Source of the DNA: Neisseria dumasiana
GTDB taxonomy: Bacteria > Pseudomonadota > Gammaproteobacteria > Burkholderiales > Neisseriaceae
Length of the DNA: 64,000 bases
Direction: 5' to 3'
NCBI RefSeq assembly: GCF_022870885.1
Contig: NZ_CP091509.1
Coordinates: forward strand, 2,170,001-2,234,000
The notes beneath the pieces are model-generated. The model worked only from the letters and a program-made list of their open reading frames with translations. It ran no database searches and was not told the DNA's origin. Below are positions 9,095-17,683 of the stretch, piece by piece. The first letter of the stretch is position 1, and each line of letters begins with the position of its first letter. Position numbers and translations under genes: made by a program.

Positions 9095-9688
9095 TTACAT
9101 GCCGTCCAATAATGTGCTGTCGATACAGTCGCACAAAGCATGAATCAGCAAAATATGGATTTCCTGAATCCGTGCGGTGCGCTGGTGGGGCACGTTGAGC
9201 AGAATATCGCTGTCTTTCAACATGCCCGCTATCTTGCCGCCGTCTCTTCCGGTAAAGGCAATCACATGCATATCGCGTTCGTGCGCGGCTTTGATGGCTT
9301 CAATCACATTGGCAGAATTGCCCGATGTGGAAATACCGATGAGAATGTCTCCCGCTCGGCCGAGGGCGCGTACCTGTTTGCTGAACACATGGTCGAAACC
9401 GTAATCGTTGCCGATGGCGGTTAAGGCGGATGTGTCGGTAGTCAGTGCCACTGCAGCCAACTCCATGCGTTCTTTCTCGAAGCGGCCGGTCATTTCAGCG
9501 GCAAAATGTTGGGCATCGGCAGCCGAGCCGCCGTTGCCGCAAGCTAAAATTTTGCCGTCATTCATCAAACATTGCAGCATCAACTCGGCTGCTTGGGCAG
9601 TCGGTTCGCTCAAAACATCTGCCGCCTGCTGTTTGGCTTCGATACTTTGGATAAAATGTGCGGCAACGCGTTGTTGTAAAACAGTCAT
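9095..9688 (-). CDS. gmhA: SIS-domain phosphoheptose isomerase (GmhA); DiaA-like context
   Basis: A 197-residue SIS-domain protein with the sugar-phosphate loop [17 protein letters not shown]. His61 and Glu65 plus Gln175 and His183 match the four positions used for metal binding and catalysis in sedoheptulose-7-phosphate isomerases, which make ADP-heptose for the lipooligosaccharide core. The chromosomal context (yraN, this gene, dolP) is the one occupied by the DnaA-binding paralogue DiaA in E. coli, so the name alone is not conclusive. The neisserial orthologue has been treated as a genuine GmhA, and I prefer that. It is probably cotranscribed with yraN, whose stop codon is 6 bases away. 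Confidence 0.85.
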   Translation of the reverse strand: MTVLQQRVAAHFIQSIEAKQQAADVLSEPTAQAAELMLQCLMNDGKILACGNGGSAADAQHFAAEMTGRFEKERMELAAVALTTDTSALTAIGNDYGFDHVFSKQVRALGRAGDILIGISTSGNSANVIEAIKAAHERDMHVIAFTGRDGGKIAGMLKDSDILLNVPHQRTARIQEIHILLIHALCDCIDSTLLDGM

Positions 9689-9693
9689 GCGAT

Positions 9694-10041
9694 TTAACCT
9701 GTAATGTTATGTATCCACTGCGGTTCATCATTGCCTTCAATCAAAACCGCATCCAAGCGGCATGACGCATGGCTCAGACCGTGTTGCTGCAAATAATGTT
9801 CCGCACTTTTTTGCAATTTCAAAAGTTTGGCCGGAGTGATGCTGTATGCCGCACCGCCAAAACTTTTTCCTGCGCGGTATTTTACTTCAACAAACAGAAT
9901 CATGTTACCGTTTTTGACTATCAAATCAATTTCGCCGAACGGGCAATGCCAGTTACGGGCAATCGGCCGGCAACCCTGTTTTTTCAAAAAACGCAGGGCG
10001 GCATCTTCACCCCTTGCCCCTTGTTTATGGGTTAAGCGCAT
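9694..10041 (-). CDS. YraN/UPF0102 family endonuclease-fold protein
   Basis: 115 residues with the PD-(D/E)xK nuclease-like core: [13 protein letters not shown] near the N-terminus, then [22 protein letters not shown], where the Asp and the Glu-x-Lys would be the active-site residues. The ATG at 10041 gives the family-typical start ([15 protein letters not shown]); a longer frame would run into the divergent rsmI promoter. The biological role of the family is not settled. It is likely the first gene of a transcript with gmhA and dolP. Confidence 0.9.
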   Translation of the reverse strand: MRLTHKQGARGEDAALRFLKKQGCRPIARNWHCPFGEIDLIVKNGNMILFVEVKYRAGKSFGGAAYSITPAKLLKLQKSAEHYLQQHGLSHASCRLDAVLIEGNDEPQWIHNITG

Positions 10042-10062
10042 ATCGTGTATCCCCGTTATAAT
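10034..10062 (+). promoter_or_regulatory. Likely rsmI promoter in the yraN/rsmI divergent gap
   Basis: A perfect TATAAT at 10057-10062 lies 28 bases before the rsmI start codon. The -35 region at about 10034-10039 is poor. The 48-bp gap between the divergent start codons must hold both promoters. Confidence 0.4.
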
Positions 10063-10089
10063 GCCAGTCTTTTCAGACGGCCGTTTATT

Positions 10090-10962
10090 ATGATGATGCA
10101 AAAACACTATCAAAAAGCCTGCGACAGTATTTCAGCCGGAACATTATACGTTGTGGCTACGCCCATCGGCAATTTGGCCGACATCACGCTGCGCGCGCTT
10201 GCTGTATTGCAGCGCGCCGATGTTGTTTGTGCGGAAGATACGCGCGTAACCGCACAATTACTCAGCGCCTACGGCATACAGTCGAAACTCCTGAGCGTGC
10301 GCGAGCACAACGAACAACATATGGCGGGCAAAGTGATTGAAGCACTTTCAGACGGCCTGATTGTTGCGCAGGTATCCGATGCGGGAACTCCCGCAGTTTG
10401 CGACCCCGGCGCCAAGCTGGTTGAGCGGGTACGCGAAGCAGGCTTTAAAGTTGCACCGGTTTTGGGTGCAAGTGCCGTTATGGGTGCATTGAGCGTGGCA
10501 GGCGTTGTGGAGCCAAACTTTTATTTTCACGGTTTTTTACCTTCTAAAACAGGCGAACGCCGCAAACTGCTGGCCTCGTGGTCTGATGTTGAATACGCCG
10601 TGGTGATGTTTGAAACCCCGCACCGCATCGCCGCCACATTGGAAGACATGGCAACCCTGTTCCCCAACCGCAAAGTGATGCTGGCACGGGAAATTTCAAA
10701 AACTTTCGAAACCTTCTTGAGTGGAACCGTACTCGATATTCAGACGGCCGTTCAAGAAGATACCAACCAAAGCCGCGGCGAAATGGTTATCGTGCTGCAC
10801 CCGGATATAAAAGAAAAGCAAACCGAACTCTCGGAACACGCCCAAAATGTGATGAAAATTTTGGCCGCCGAACTCCCCACCAAACAGGCTTCGGATTTAG
10901 CCGCCAAAATCACCGGAGAAAGCAAAAAAGCATTATATGATTTGGCATTAACTTGGAAGTAA
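10090..10962 (+). CDS. rsmI: 16S rRNA (cytidine(1402)-2'-O)-methyltransferase
   Basis: Tetrapyrrole-methylase-fold enzyme that 2'-O-methylates C1402 in the ribosomal P site. Typical motifs: GTLYVVATPIGNLADITLRA, AEDTRVTAQLL, VSDAGTPAVCDPGAKL and VMFETPHRI, with the C-terminal helical extension. The start is one of three consecutive ATGs at 10090-10098; an in-frame GTG at 10045 would sit in the promoter region. No strong ribosome-binding site is visible. It is divergent from yraN, conserving an old neighbourhood in which lpoA is absent. Confidence 0.95.
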   Translation: MMMQKHYQKACDSISAGTLYVVATPIGNLADITLRALAVLQRADVVCAEDTRVTAQLLSAYGIQSKLLSVREHNEQHMAGKVIEALSDGLIVAQVSDAGTPAVCDPGAKLVERVREAGFKVAPVLGASAVMGALSVAGVVEPNFYFHGFLPSKTGERRKLLASWSDVEYAVVMFETPHRIAATLEDMATLFPNRKVMLAREISKTFETFLSGTVLDIQTAVQEDTNQSRGEMVIVLHPDIKEKQTELSEHAQNVMKILAAELPTKQASDLAAKITGESKKALYDLALTWK

Positions 10963-10973
10963 ATGCTTATACT

Positions 10974-11008
10974 TTTTCAGACGGCCTCACTACCGGGCCG
11001 TCTGAAAA
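10974..11008. terminator. DUS inverted-repeat terminator between rsmI and the efflux gene
   Basis: TTTTCAGACGGCC and GGCCGTCTGAAAA arms between two convergent genes; T- or A-runs on both sides make it bidirectional. Confidence 0.8.
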
Positions 11009-11023
11009 AAGTTTGAGAGATAT

Positions 11024-12430
11024 TTATTGTGACTTTAGGCCGAATCCGCCGCCAAGCTGAGCATGTACATTGCTCCAAGCCGTCAGCCATTCCGCCTGAT
11101 GCTGCGCCAACTGCATTTTCAGGCGCAAAGTTTCGTCCTGCTTGGCCAGATGGGCAAGCCCGTTCTCCAAACCCGCCTGCACCCTTCGCGCAGCCGCCGA
11201 TTCCGCTTTCACCGAAATCTCAACCATACGCTGCTGCACAGCACCCTGCTTGCTCAGATTTTGATAGTCAGCCACCGCATCCGCAGCAGAGCGCATCGCA
11301 TTCAAAACCGTTTGATCATATACGGCAACCTGCTCGTTAAATTGGGCATGGCGTCCGGCCAATTTGGATTGCAACGCACCCGAAGTAAACAACGGCAGAT
11401 TGAGTGCCGGCACCACACCGAGCATTCCCGAACTCTTGCCCTTAACCACATTAAACGCATCAATGTGCGCCAAACCCGCAAGCAGCTTCAATTCAATATT
11501 CGGATAGAACTCCGCCTTGGCTTCGCGAATGTCTTCACCCCGTGCTTCCAACAACGCACGTTGCGCCGCAATATCGGGACGCCTGCCTAATAAATCAGCC
11601 TTAATCTGACTCACCGCCAACACCGGAACCAACGGCGCAGAAGAAGGTGTCCATCCGTCCAAAGCATTTGGCGACCTGCCGACAGACACGGCCAAACTGT
11701 GCCGGATACTGCTGATGTGTTTTTCCAACCCCAACAGTTCCAATTGCAGCCGGTGTTTGCTTAATTCGGTTTGATAAGCTGCCGACGGCGGCAGGATTTT
11801 TGCCTTCACGCGGCTGTTGATCAATTTTTCGGAAGACTCAGCAACCTGCATGCGGCTTTGGATGAGATTTTTCTGAGTTTCCAACGACTGCCACACAAAA
11901 TATTGGGCGGCTACGGCATGAGCGATTTCCAACCGCATTTGAGCCGCTTCGTAACCTACCGCCTGACGCCTGCCTAAAGCCGAACGGATACGCGCCTGAT
12001 TTTTACCCCAAAAATCAAATGCCCAACTGCCTTGCAAAGCAGTATTGGCAACCAATAAAGTACGATCGGTATCCACATGGCCGGAAGAAGGCTTAGGAGC
12101 AACATAAGCACCAATACCTTGCGCGGTTACCCCCAGTTGAAACCGATCGGCGGCCTGCCGCACACCCAACTCTGCCTGAGCCTGTGCAAAACGGGCTTTA
12201 ACCGCTTTAAGGCGCGGAGAATGTTCGATGGCCAGAGAAATCAAAGTATTCAACTTGGGGTCGCGAAGCTGGGACCACCATGCATCGCGCACCTCTGCGG
12301 TTGAATTTCCCTGTGATAATGAATACGCCGTTGGTTGTTCCAACGGCGCTTGTTTACCCAACGGCGCACAGGCGGTTATCACCGATAATCCCAACAAGGA
12401 TAAACTGCGCGCAATAATTTTCAAATTCAT
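11024..12430 (-). CDS. Outer-membrane efflux lipoprotein (NodT/TolC-type, RND/EmrAB systems)
   Basis: 468 residues from the ATG at 12430 (MNLKIIARS); the lipobox VITAC sits at the end of the signal peptide. Two repeated outer-membrane efflux domains follow, with the NodT signatures DAWWSQLRDPKLNTLI and LLGRRPDIAAQRALLEARG. Such proteins trimerise into the outer-membrane channel of tripartite pumps. The gene lies 54 bases after an EmrR-like repressor and is surely in its operon, but no membrane-fusion protein or transporter follows: the next gene is convergent rsmI. The pump partners must be encoded elsewhere or have been lost. Confidence 0.9.
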   Translation of the reverse strand: MNLKIIARSLSLLGLSVITACAPLGKQAPLEQPTAYSLSQGNSTAEVRDAWWSQLRDPKLNTLISLAIEHSPRLKAVKARFAQAQAELGVRQAADRFQLGVTAQGIGAYVAPKPSSGHVDTDRTLLVANTALQGSWAFDFWGKNQARIRSALGRRQAVGYEAAQMRLEIAHAVAAQYFVWQSLETQKNLIQSRMQVAESSEKLINSRVKAKILPPSAAYQTELSKHRLQLELLGLEKHISSIRHSLAVSVGRSPNALDGWTPSSAPLVPVLAVSQIKADLLGRRPDIAAQRALLEARGEDIREAKAEFYPNIELKLLAGLAHIDAFNVVKGKSSGMLGVVPALNLPLFTSGALQSKLAGRHAQFNEQVAVYDQTVLNAMRSAADAVADYQNLSKQGAVQQRMVEISVKAESAAARRVQAGLENGLAHLAKQDETLRLKMQLAQHQAEWLTAWSNVHAQLGGGFGLKSQ

Positions 12431-12484
12431 GTCATGTCCGCTGTGGCTGCCACTGCACAACCATCAGGGCAAGCTGCCAAACTG

Positions 12485-12976
12485 CTAACCCAGTTTGGTC
12501 AACAGCTTACCTAAGAGATGTTGCAGCTGGGCATAGTCTTCATTGGTAAAGTCTTCCCAAGCTTCGCCGCTTCTGCTGGAAATTTGCGGCCAAATCTTTT
12601 GAATAAACGCCTCACCTTCCGCGGTTAATTTTAACACGATTTGGCGGCGGTCCTGTTGATTAATATGGCGCTCCACCCAACCGCGTTCTACCATTTCATC
12701 TGAAAGCCGGGTTGCGCTGGTACGGGTCAGATCCATCAGATCGCTCAGGCGCGAAGGCAGAATTTCACTGTTCGGGCTGACATAAACCGCCATCATGGCA
12801 AACCACAGGTTTTCATTGATACCGAACTCTTTCAGACTGTCGTTCAGATGGCTGCTCAAACGCTCGGTTACTACGCGCAACAAACGGCCGGACTGGGTTT
12901 GTTGTTCGGAAAATTCTGGCAGACGCCCCGACAATAAACGTAAGGCATTAACCAATTCGGCTTGTGAAAAACTCAT
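12485..12976 (-). CDS. MarR-family regulator, EmrR/MprA type
   Basis: 163-residue winged-helix regulator. The core matches E. coli EmrR more than neisserial FarR: FGINENLWFAMMAVY, LPSRLSDLMDLTRTSATRL as the recognition region, then the wing residues RGWVERHINQQDRRQI. EmrR represses emrAB and is released by hydrophobic drugs. Its position immediately before an outer-membrane efflux channel suggests it represses this operon in the same way. The ligand cannot be read from sequence. Confidence 0.88.
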   Translation of the reverse strand: MSFSQAELVNALRLLSGRLPEFSEQQTQSGRLLRVVTERLSSHLNDSLKEFGINENLWFAMMAVYVSPNSEILPSRLSDLMDLTRTSATRLSDEMVERGWVERHINQQDRRQIVLKLTAEGEAFIQKIWPQISSRSGEAWEDFTNEDYAQLQHLLGKLLTKLG

Positions 12977-13728
12977 TTACATTCTCTTCTTCGGTGATGT
13001 TATTCAAGCAGCAACATATTTTAGAAGTTATATGAAGCCAATTTCTTTCAAAATACGGCAAAAGTTATATTCTTCGCTGAAATTTTCAATACGTCTTGCA
13101 TTGAGATATTTTTATTTTAATCCAGCTGTATATAATTTCTTAAAAAATTGACAATCGGTATAACCATTCAACAAACGGATTGCATTTGGCATAAAAATAA
13201 ACAGAAAAACCATTCGAACGAACAGCCGATTCATCTTTCACAAACCATGAAACTCCGAATTATTCGGCCATTATCGAACAAAAAAAGCAAACTGTTTGAA
13301 ATAAAATGGATTAAGTGCCCTGTTTTTGGCAATTGAGCGATTAGAGTGAGGCATCTATGCAATAGTTCGCAAAAAAACATATCTTTACGCATAATGCATG
13401 GATGCACGGTTCTGTAAAAGATTTTCTCAAAATGAAAACCGCTCCCATCTCGAAAATCCGAACAATCATTCAAAACAAATCATTTAAAAAACTTTACCCT
13501 TTGCAATTATTTACTTTCCATGCAATCTAAGGCGAGACCATCTTCCCGCTCTTCATCCCATGGCCAATCCGTCTATCTGCGCTCTTGAACATCTTGTCAT
13601 CCAAGCCGTTTGCCTGAACCGCCCCTATTTATTTTCACGCCCTTCAAAATAAAACATACAATTCTGATTTAATGTATTAAAATTCGCCTCCCGAGTGTAG
13701 GGTGTGCCGTTAAGAGGGCTTATGCTTA
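12977..13728. other. AT-rich intergenic region without a supported gene
   Basis: Roughly 750 bp between the emrR-like gene and the queF leader. It must hold the emrR promoter, but no open reading frame has a convincing start, composition or domain. An 80-codon minus-strand frame at 13231-13473 resembles nothing I know and lacks a ribosome-binding site. Confidence 0.5.
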
Positions 13729-13772
13729 TATAGTCAATCAACACATTTTTAATACAAGGCAGCAAGCCGCAC
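13729..13772 (+). repeat. Left-arm fragment of a Correia-like element
   Basis: Begins TATAGTCAATCA and contains AATACAAGGCAGCAAGCCGC, matching the left arm of the full copies at 38512 and 18229. It breaks off about 10 bases before the preQ1 riboswitch, so it probably forms part of the queF promoter region. Confidence 0.65.
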
Positions 13773-13781
13773 ATCCTGATA

Positions 13782-13820
13782 TCTGTGGTTCGAAAACCTC
13801 CCACATAAAAAAACTAAGGA
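13782..13820 (+). promoter_or_regulatory. preQ1-I riboswitch controlling queF
   Basis: Short class I preQ1 aptamer. Stem P1 is TGTGG/CCACA, the loop segment is GGTTCG, the C-rich segment ACCTCCCAC follows, and the A-rich tail ends in the conserved ATAAAAAAACTAAGGA. In this class the tail folds back into a pseudoknot; here the final AAGGA is also the ribosome-binding site, 6 bases before the queF ATG. Binding of preQ1 should therefore hide the ribosome-binding site and repress translation of queF (and possibly yhhQ). Confidence 0.9.
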
Positions 13821-13826
13821 ATATTC

Positions 13827-14303
13827 ATGACCAGAAATACAGACGAATTGCACGGCATCACTTTGCTGGGCAATCAAAACGTATCCTACAAAACCGAATA
13901 CGCTCCCGAAGTGTTGGAAGCATTCGACAACAAACACCCCGGCAACGACTATTTTGTTAAATTCGTTTGCCCCGAATTTACCAGCCTGTGCCCCATGACC
14001 GGGCAACCTGATTTTGCCACCATCTATATCCGCTATATTCCGGATATCAAAATGGTTGAAAGCAAATCGCTCAAACTTTACCTGTTCAGCTTCCGCAATC
14101 ACGGTGATTTTCATGAAGACTGTGTGAATATCATCATGAAAGACCTGATCGCTTTGATGCAGCCGAAATATATTGAAGTCTTCGGCGAGTTCACACCTAG
14201 AGGCGGTATCGCCATTCATCCGTTTGCCAACTACGGCAAGCCCGATACCGAATTCGAGCAGCTGGCCAAACAACGCTTGTTTGCACACGATTCCGCTCTG
14301 TAA
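13827..14303 (+). CDS. queF: NADPH-dependent 7-cyano-7-deazaguanine reductase (type I)
   Basis: Reduces preQ0 to preQ1 in queuosine synthesis. The 158-residue single-domain form shows the nucleophile Cys55 in [11 protein letters not shown], the proton donor Asp62, and the family motif ESKSLKLY (78-85). The start is fixed by the riboswitch-embedded AAGGA. It is followed after 121 bp by a queuosine-precursor transporter on the same strand, so uptake and reduction of precursors are probably controlled together by preQ1. Confidence 0.97.
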   Translation: MTRNTDELHGITLLGNQNVSYKTEYAPEVLEAFDNKHPGNDYFVKFVCPEFTSLCPMTGQPDFATIYIRYIPDIKMVESKSLKLYLFSFRNHGDFHEDCVNIIMKDLIALMQPKYIEVFGEFTPRGGIAIHPFANYGKPDTEFEQLAKQRLFAHDSAL

Positions 14304-14424
14304 GATTCCCCAACCTGTTTTTGCTATCGACAAGCAACGCTTCTGTAACAGGCCTGAGATTATGCCTAAGGCCGTCTGAAGGCCATACGCTTGTTGTGTA
14401 TAGCATTAATGAAAGAATTGATTT

Positions 14425-15105
14425 ATGTACCGCTTTAGTTCTGCGCAATTGCAGAAAGCCCTGATTTGGCTTTCGCTGTTTCACATAACCATTATTGCCG
14501 CCAGCAATTATCTGGTTCAGTTCCCCTTTGAGATCTTCGGATTTCACACCACTTGGGGTGCGTTCACATTTCCGTTTATCTTTTTAGCCACCGACTTGAC
14601 CGTTAGGATTTTCGGGCGACATCTCGCCAGAAAAATCATCTTTTGGGTGATGCTTCCCGCACTGGCTTTATCTTATCTGCTGTCGGTGCTGTTTCAAGAC
14701 GGAACGTGGACCGGCTGGAACGCTTTAACCGCATTCAACGGCTTTGTCGGCCGCATCGCATTAGCCAGTTTTGCCGCTTATGTGCTCGGGCAGCTGATGG
14801 ATATATTCGTATTCAACAAACTGCGCAAAATGAAATCTTGGTGGATTGCGCCAACCGCTTCGACCTTTTTAGGCAATGCGCTGGATACGCTGGTATTTTT
14901 CAGCATTGCTTTTTATGCAAGCAGTGATACCTTTATGGCAGCCAACTGGCCTGAAATTGCTTTTGTGGATTATTTATTCAAACTGGCCATCTGCACCCTA
15001 TTCTTTTTACCCGCTTACGGCGTACTCCTAAACATATTGACCAAAAAACTCACCGCTTTAAAAGAAGATCCGGTTTCCCATGCCTTGGCATCACAAGAAA
15101 TATAA
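14425..15105 (+). CDS. yhhQ: Queuosine precursor transporter (YhhQ family)
   Basis: A 226-residue inner-membrane protein with about six hydrophobic helices and family motifs: FPFIFLATDLTVRIFG near residue 50, FVGRIALASFAAYVLGQLMD near 110 and ASTFLGNALDTLVFF near 152. E. coli YhhQ imports preQ0/preQ1, and the location after the riboswitch-controlled queF gives strong functional support. The 121-bp gap to queF contains one uptake sequence but no hairpin, so read-through from the queF promoter is possible; a separate weak promoter cannot be excluded. Confidence 0.92.
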   Translation: MYRFSSAQLQKALIWLSLFHITIIAASNYLVQFPFEIFGFHTTWGAFTFPFIFLATDLTVRIFGRHLARKIIFWVMLPALALSYLLSVLFQDGTWTGWNALTAFNGFVGRIALASFAAYVLGQLMDIFVFNKLRKMKSWWIAPTASTFLGNALDTLVFFSIAFYASSDTFMAANWPEIAFVDYLFKLAICTLFFLPAYGVLLNILTKKLTALKEDPVSHALASQEI

Positions 15106-15121
15106 ACAGCTGTAAATAGAG

Positions 15122-15152
15122 AAAGGCCGTCTGAAAACATTCAGACGGCCTG
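15122..15152. terminator. DUS inverted-repeat terminator after yhhQ
   Basis: AGGCCGTCTGAA and TTCAGACGGCCT arms with a 4-base spacer, 17 bases beyond the yhhQ stop codon. Confidence 0.8.
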
Positions 15153-15198
15153 AGAAACGGGGAGAACGCTGAAAATGCTTGCAGGCTTTTCACTCCGC

Positions 15199-15267
15199 CA
15201 TAGTCAATCGTTCTCTTTGAGCCAAGGCGCTGCAACGCCGCACTAAAAGTTAAGTGGATTGACTATA
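15199..15267. repeat. Internally deleted Correia-like element (69 bp)
   Basis: The left end ATAGTCAATC runs straight into the internal AATCGTTCTCTTTGAGC block and on to the right end GTTAAGTGGATTGACTATA. The join occurs at a shared CAATC/AATCG sequence, suggesting deletion by short-homology recombination. It lies just after the 3' end of metR. Confidence 0.75.
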
Positions 15268-15276
15268 CACGCTGCT

Positions 15277-16203
15277 TTACATTTCCAGCACACTCAATCC
15301 CGGCAGATCGGCAAAGCTGCGGTCCCGCACGATTTGGCAGAAATTGTCCAAATACGTTTTGCCCGTATCTTCCGCCCGCATGGCGGCATAGAGTTCGCTT
15401 TGCAGGCCGTCTGAAGTAATCTGGCGCGAAATCACATAACCTTTTTCCAAATACGGCATCACCGTCCAATACGGCAGCGCGGCAATGCCGCGGCGGCTGG
15501 CGACCAATTGGATAATGGCGATGGTCAGCTCGCTGTGGCGGCGCGGCGGGTTGATGCCTTTGGGCAGCAGGATTTTACGCAGCAAATCCAGCATATCGTC
15601 GGGAACGGGATAGGTAATCAGCGTTTCGTCGGCAAAATCTTCCGCTTCCCACACTGCTTTGGCTGCCAGCGGGTGGTCTTTGGCACAAATGCCGACCATA
15701 CCGTAAGCAAATAAAGGTTGGTATGCAATGCCCTGTTGCGGAGCCGCTTCCGAAACAATCGCCAAGTCGGCGCGGTGTTGCAGCAGCAGCCCCACGGGAT
15801 CGGCCTGAAAGCCCGACACAATATCCAGTTCCACCTGCGGCCACAGCGGGCGGAACTCGCCCATGGCCGGCATCAGCCAATCGAAACAGGTATGGCACTC
15901 GACCGCCAGCCTCAATTCACCCGCTTCGCCTTCGATAATCTGCGCCATGTCACGCTCGGCCGCCGCCACTTGGGGCAATAAATCATGTGCCAGCTGCAAC
16001 AGCCGCTCGCCGGCAGGCGTAAAACGCAACGGTGCGGATTTACGCTCAAACAAAGGGGTGTCGTAATAATTTTCCAGCGCACGGATTTGGTGCGACAAAG
16101 CCGATTGCGTCAGAAATACGCGCTTGGCGGCCAGTGAAACGCTGCCGGTTTCTTCAAGCGCCAGCAGGGTTTTCAGATGGCGCAGTTCGATAATGGAATC
16201 CAT
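15277..16203 (-). CDS. metR: LysR-family regulator MetR
   Basis: 308 residues, LysR type. The N-terminal helix-turn-helix is ELRHLKTLLALEETGSVSLA followed by LTQSALSHQIRALE, with FERKSAPLRFTPAGERLLQL typical of MetR. The effector domain contains ECHTCFDWLMPAM, close to the MetR signature ECHSCIQWL, and SRRGIAALPYW. MetR activates methionine biosynthesis genes with homocysteine as co-effector. No met gene is adjacent, so it must act on distant targets, as in other Neisseria. Transcribed alone. Confidence 0.92.
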   Translation of the reverse strand: MDSIIELRHLKTLLALEETGSVSLAAKRVFLTQSALSHQIRALENYYDTPLFERKSAPLRFTPAGERLLQLAHDLLPQVAAAERDMAQIIEGEAGELRLAVECHTCFDWLMPAMGEFRPLWPQVELDIVSGFQADPVGLLLQHRADLAIVSEAAPQQGIAYQPLFAYGMVGICAKDHPLAAKAVWEAEDFADETLITYPVPDDMLDLLRKILLPKGINPPRRHSELTIAIIQLVASRRGIAALPYWTVMPYLEKGYVISRQITSDGLQSELYAAMRAEDTGKTYLDNFCQIVRDRSFADLPGLSVLEM

Positions 16204-16488
16204 GTGTTCAGACGGCCCGATAAAGGTTGGTTGAGCCGCGCATATTAAAATAATTCATAATCAAGCGCAAACTGATTAATAAACATTTGTGCCGACGCAT
16301 TGCGGTACAATAACCGTTTTCTTTACCACCGCCAAAGGCCGACACCTTTGCCCCCTGATTGGATGCAGTTCGCGGCGCAGCAGCATATTGGGTGCAGGCA
16401 TATTCGCCCGAATAAGTATGCAGACGAACAACGCGAAAGCGCGCCGCAGATGGGGTTTGGCCGAGGTCTCAGGCCGTCTGAAACCCTT

Positions 16489-16806
16489 ATGCTTGCCACA
16501 GAACAACTTGCCGCTTTCGCCCTGCCCGCCCCCGAAGCCGGAGGCTCTTGGAGCGTATATCTGATATGGTGCGACAACCAATCGCTCTATTGCGGCATCA
16601 CCAACCGGCCCGAAGCCCGTTTCGCCGCGCATCTTGCAGGCAAAGGCGCACGTTACACCCGCATCCGCAAACCCTTATCGATGCGGCTGGTATATGAAAA
16701 CCTTTCCCGTCCGCATGCACTGAGCGCCGAAATCCGCATCAAACAACTCACCGCCGCACAAAAACGGCAACTGTGGCAGCTGCTCCCCGATTTTCAGACG
16801 GCCTGA
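16489..16806 (+). CDS. GIY-YIG nuclease superfamily protein (UPF0213 type)
   Basis: 105 residues from the ATG at 16489. The domain starts at WSVYLIWCDNQSLYCGIT, where the GIY and YIG elements appear as VYL and YCG, and continues with the conserved RFAAHLAGKGARYTR and RLVYE; Glu in SAEIRIKQL would be the metal ligand. Family members are small, poorly characterised nucleases. A longer frame from 16300 adds about 63 residues of unfamiliar sequence containing an uptake sequence and is unlikely. A single uptake sequence encodes the last residues, FQTA. Confidence 0.82.
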   Translation: MLATEQLAAFALPAPEAGGSWSVYLIWCDNQSLYCGITNRPEARFAAHLAGKGARYTRIRKPLSMRLVYENLSRPHALSAEIRIKQLTAAQKRQLWQLLPDFQTA

Positions 16807-16850
16807 GTTTGGTATAAAATCCCGCCCACATTCCTACGGAACCCTTAAAG

Positions 16851-17570
16851 ATGACGACTGCCGACACCCCGCATAACGTCGATCACGGCGAAATCGACAA
16901 ATTCAGCCAGCTTGCCCACAAATGGTGGGACAAAACCGGCGAGTTCAAACCCCTGCACGACATCAATCCCCTGCGTTTGGGCTACATCGACCTGCACGGC
17001 AACATAGCAGGCAAAACGGTACTCGACGTCGGTTGCGGCGGCGGCATCCTTACCGAGAGCATGGCGAAGCTCGGCGCAAGCCACGCGACCGGTATCGATA
17101 TGGCCGAAAAATCATTGAAAGTGGCTGAACTGCATGCCGCCGAACAAGGTGTGGAAAATATTGCCTACCGTTGCGTGCGCGTAGAAGATTTGGCCGCCGA
17201 ACGCCCGAACAGCTTCGATATCGTTACCTGCATGGAAATGATGGAGCATGTTCCCGACCCCGCCGCCATCGTCAAAGCCTGTGCCAAGCTGGTCAAACCG
17301 GAGGGCAAAGTGTTTTTTTCCACCATCAACCGCAACCCTAAATCGTATCTGCACGCCATTATCGGTGCCGAATATATTCTCAATCTCGTCCCCCGCGGCA
17401 CGCACAACTGGGATAAGTTCATCACCCCCGCCGAACTGGCGCGCATGTGCCGCGATGCCGGCTTGAACGTGATCGACAGCAAAGGCATGGGTTACAACCC
17501 GCTCACCAAAGTTTACGCCTTGAACAACGACACCGGCGTAAACTATATGATTGCCTGTACCGCGGCATAA
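16851..17570 (+). CDS. ubiG: Ubiquinone biosynthesis O-methyltransferase
   Basis: Catalyses both O-methylations of ubiquinone synthesis. The 239-residue protein has the UbiG start ([33 protein letters not shown]), the SAM-binding motif [17 protein letters not shown] near residue 60, motif II region EMMEHVPDP near 126, and the C-terminal [16 protein letters not shown]. It begins 44 bases after the GIY-YIG gene and may be cotranscribed with it. Confidence 0.97.
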   Translation: MTTADTPHNVDHGEIDKFSQLAHKWWDKTGEFKPLHDINPLRLGYIDLHGNIAGKTVLDVGCGGGILTESMAKLGASHATGIDMAEKSLKVAELHAAEQGVENIAYRCVRVEDLAAERPNSFDIVTCMEMMEHVPDPAAIVKACAKLVKPEGKVFFSTINRNPKSYLHAIIGAEYILNLVPRGTHNWDKFITPAELARMCRDAGLNVIDSKGMGYNPLTKVYALNNDTGVNYMIACTAA

Positions 17571-17626
17571 CAACACGCAACTATAAAAAACCTTTTCAGA
17601 CGGCATCAAGCAGGCTGAAAATATAA

Positions 17627-17655
17627 AAAGCAGGCTGCACACCACAGCCTGCTTT
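17627..17655. terminator. Bidirectional terminator between ubiG and the GlsB-type gene
   Basis: 11-bp perfect stem AAAGCAGGCTG/CAGCCTGCTTT with a 7-base loop between convergent genes; A- and T-runs flank both sides. It is not built from the local uptake sequence. Confidence 0.85.
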
Positions 17656-17683
17656 ATCATGTTCGTCAAAAATAATGGTTTGA

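Noticed and set aside
13231-13473. 80-codon minus-strand frame in the 12977-13728 gap
   Set aside because: AT-rich region, no ribosome-binding site, no similarity I recognise.
16300-16488. N-terminal extension of the GIY-YIG protein
   Set aside because: Adds unfamiliar sequence with an uptake sequence; the ATG at 16489 gives the family-sized protein.
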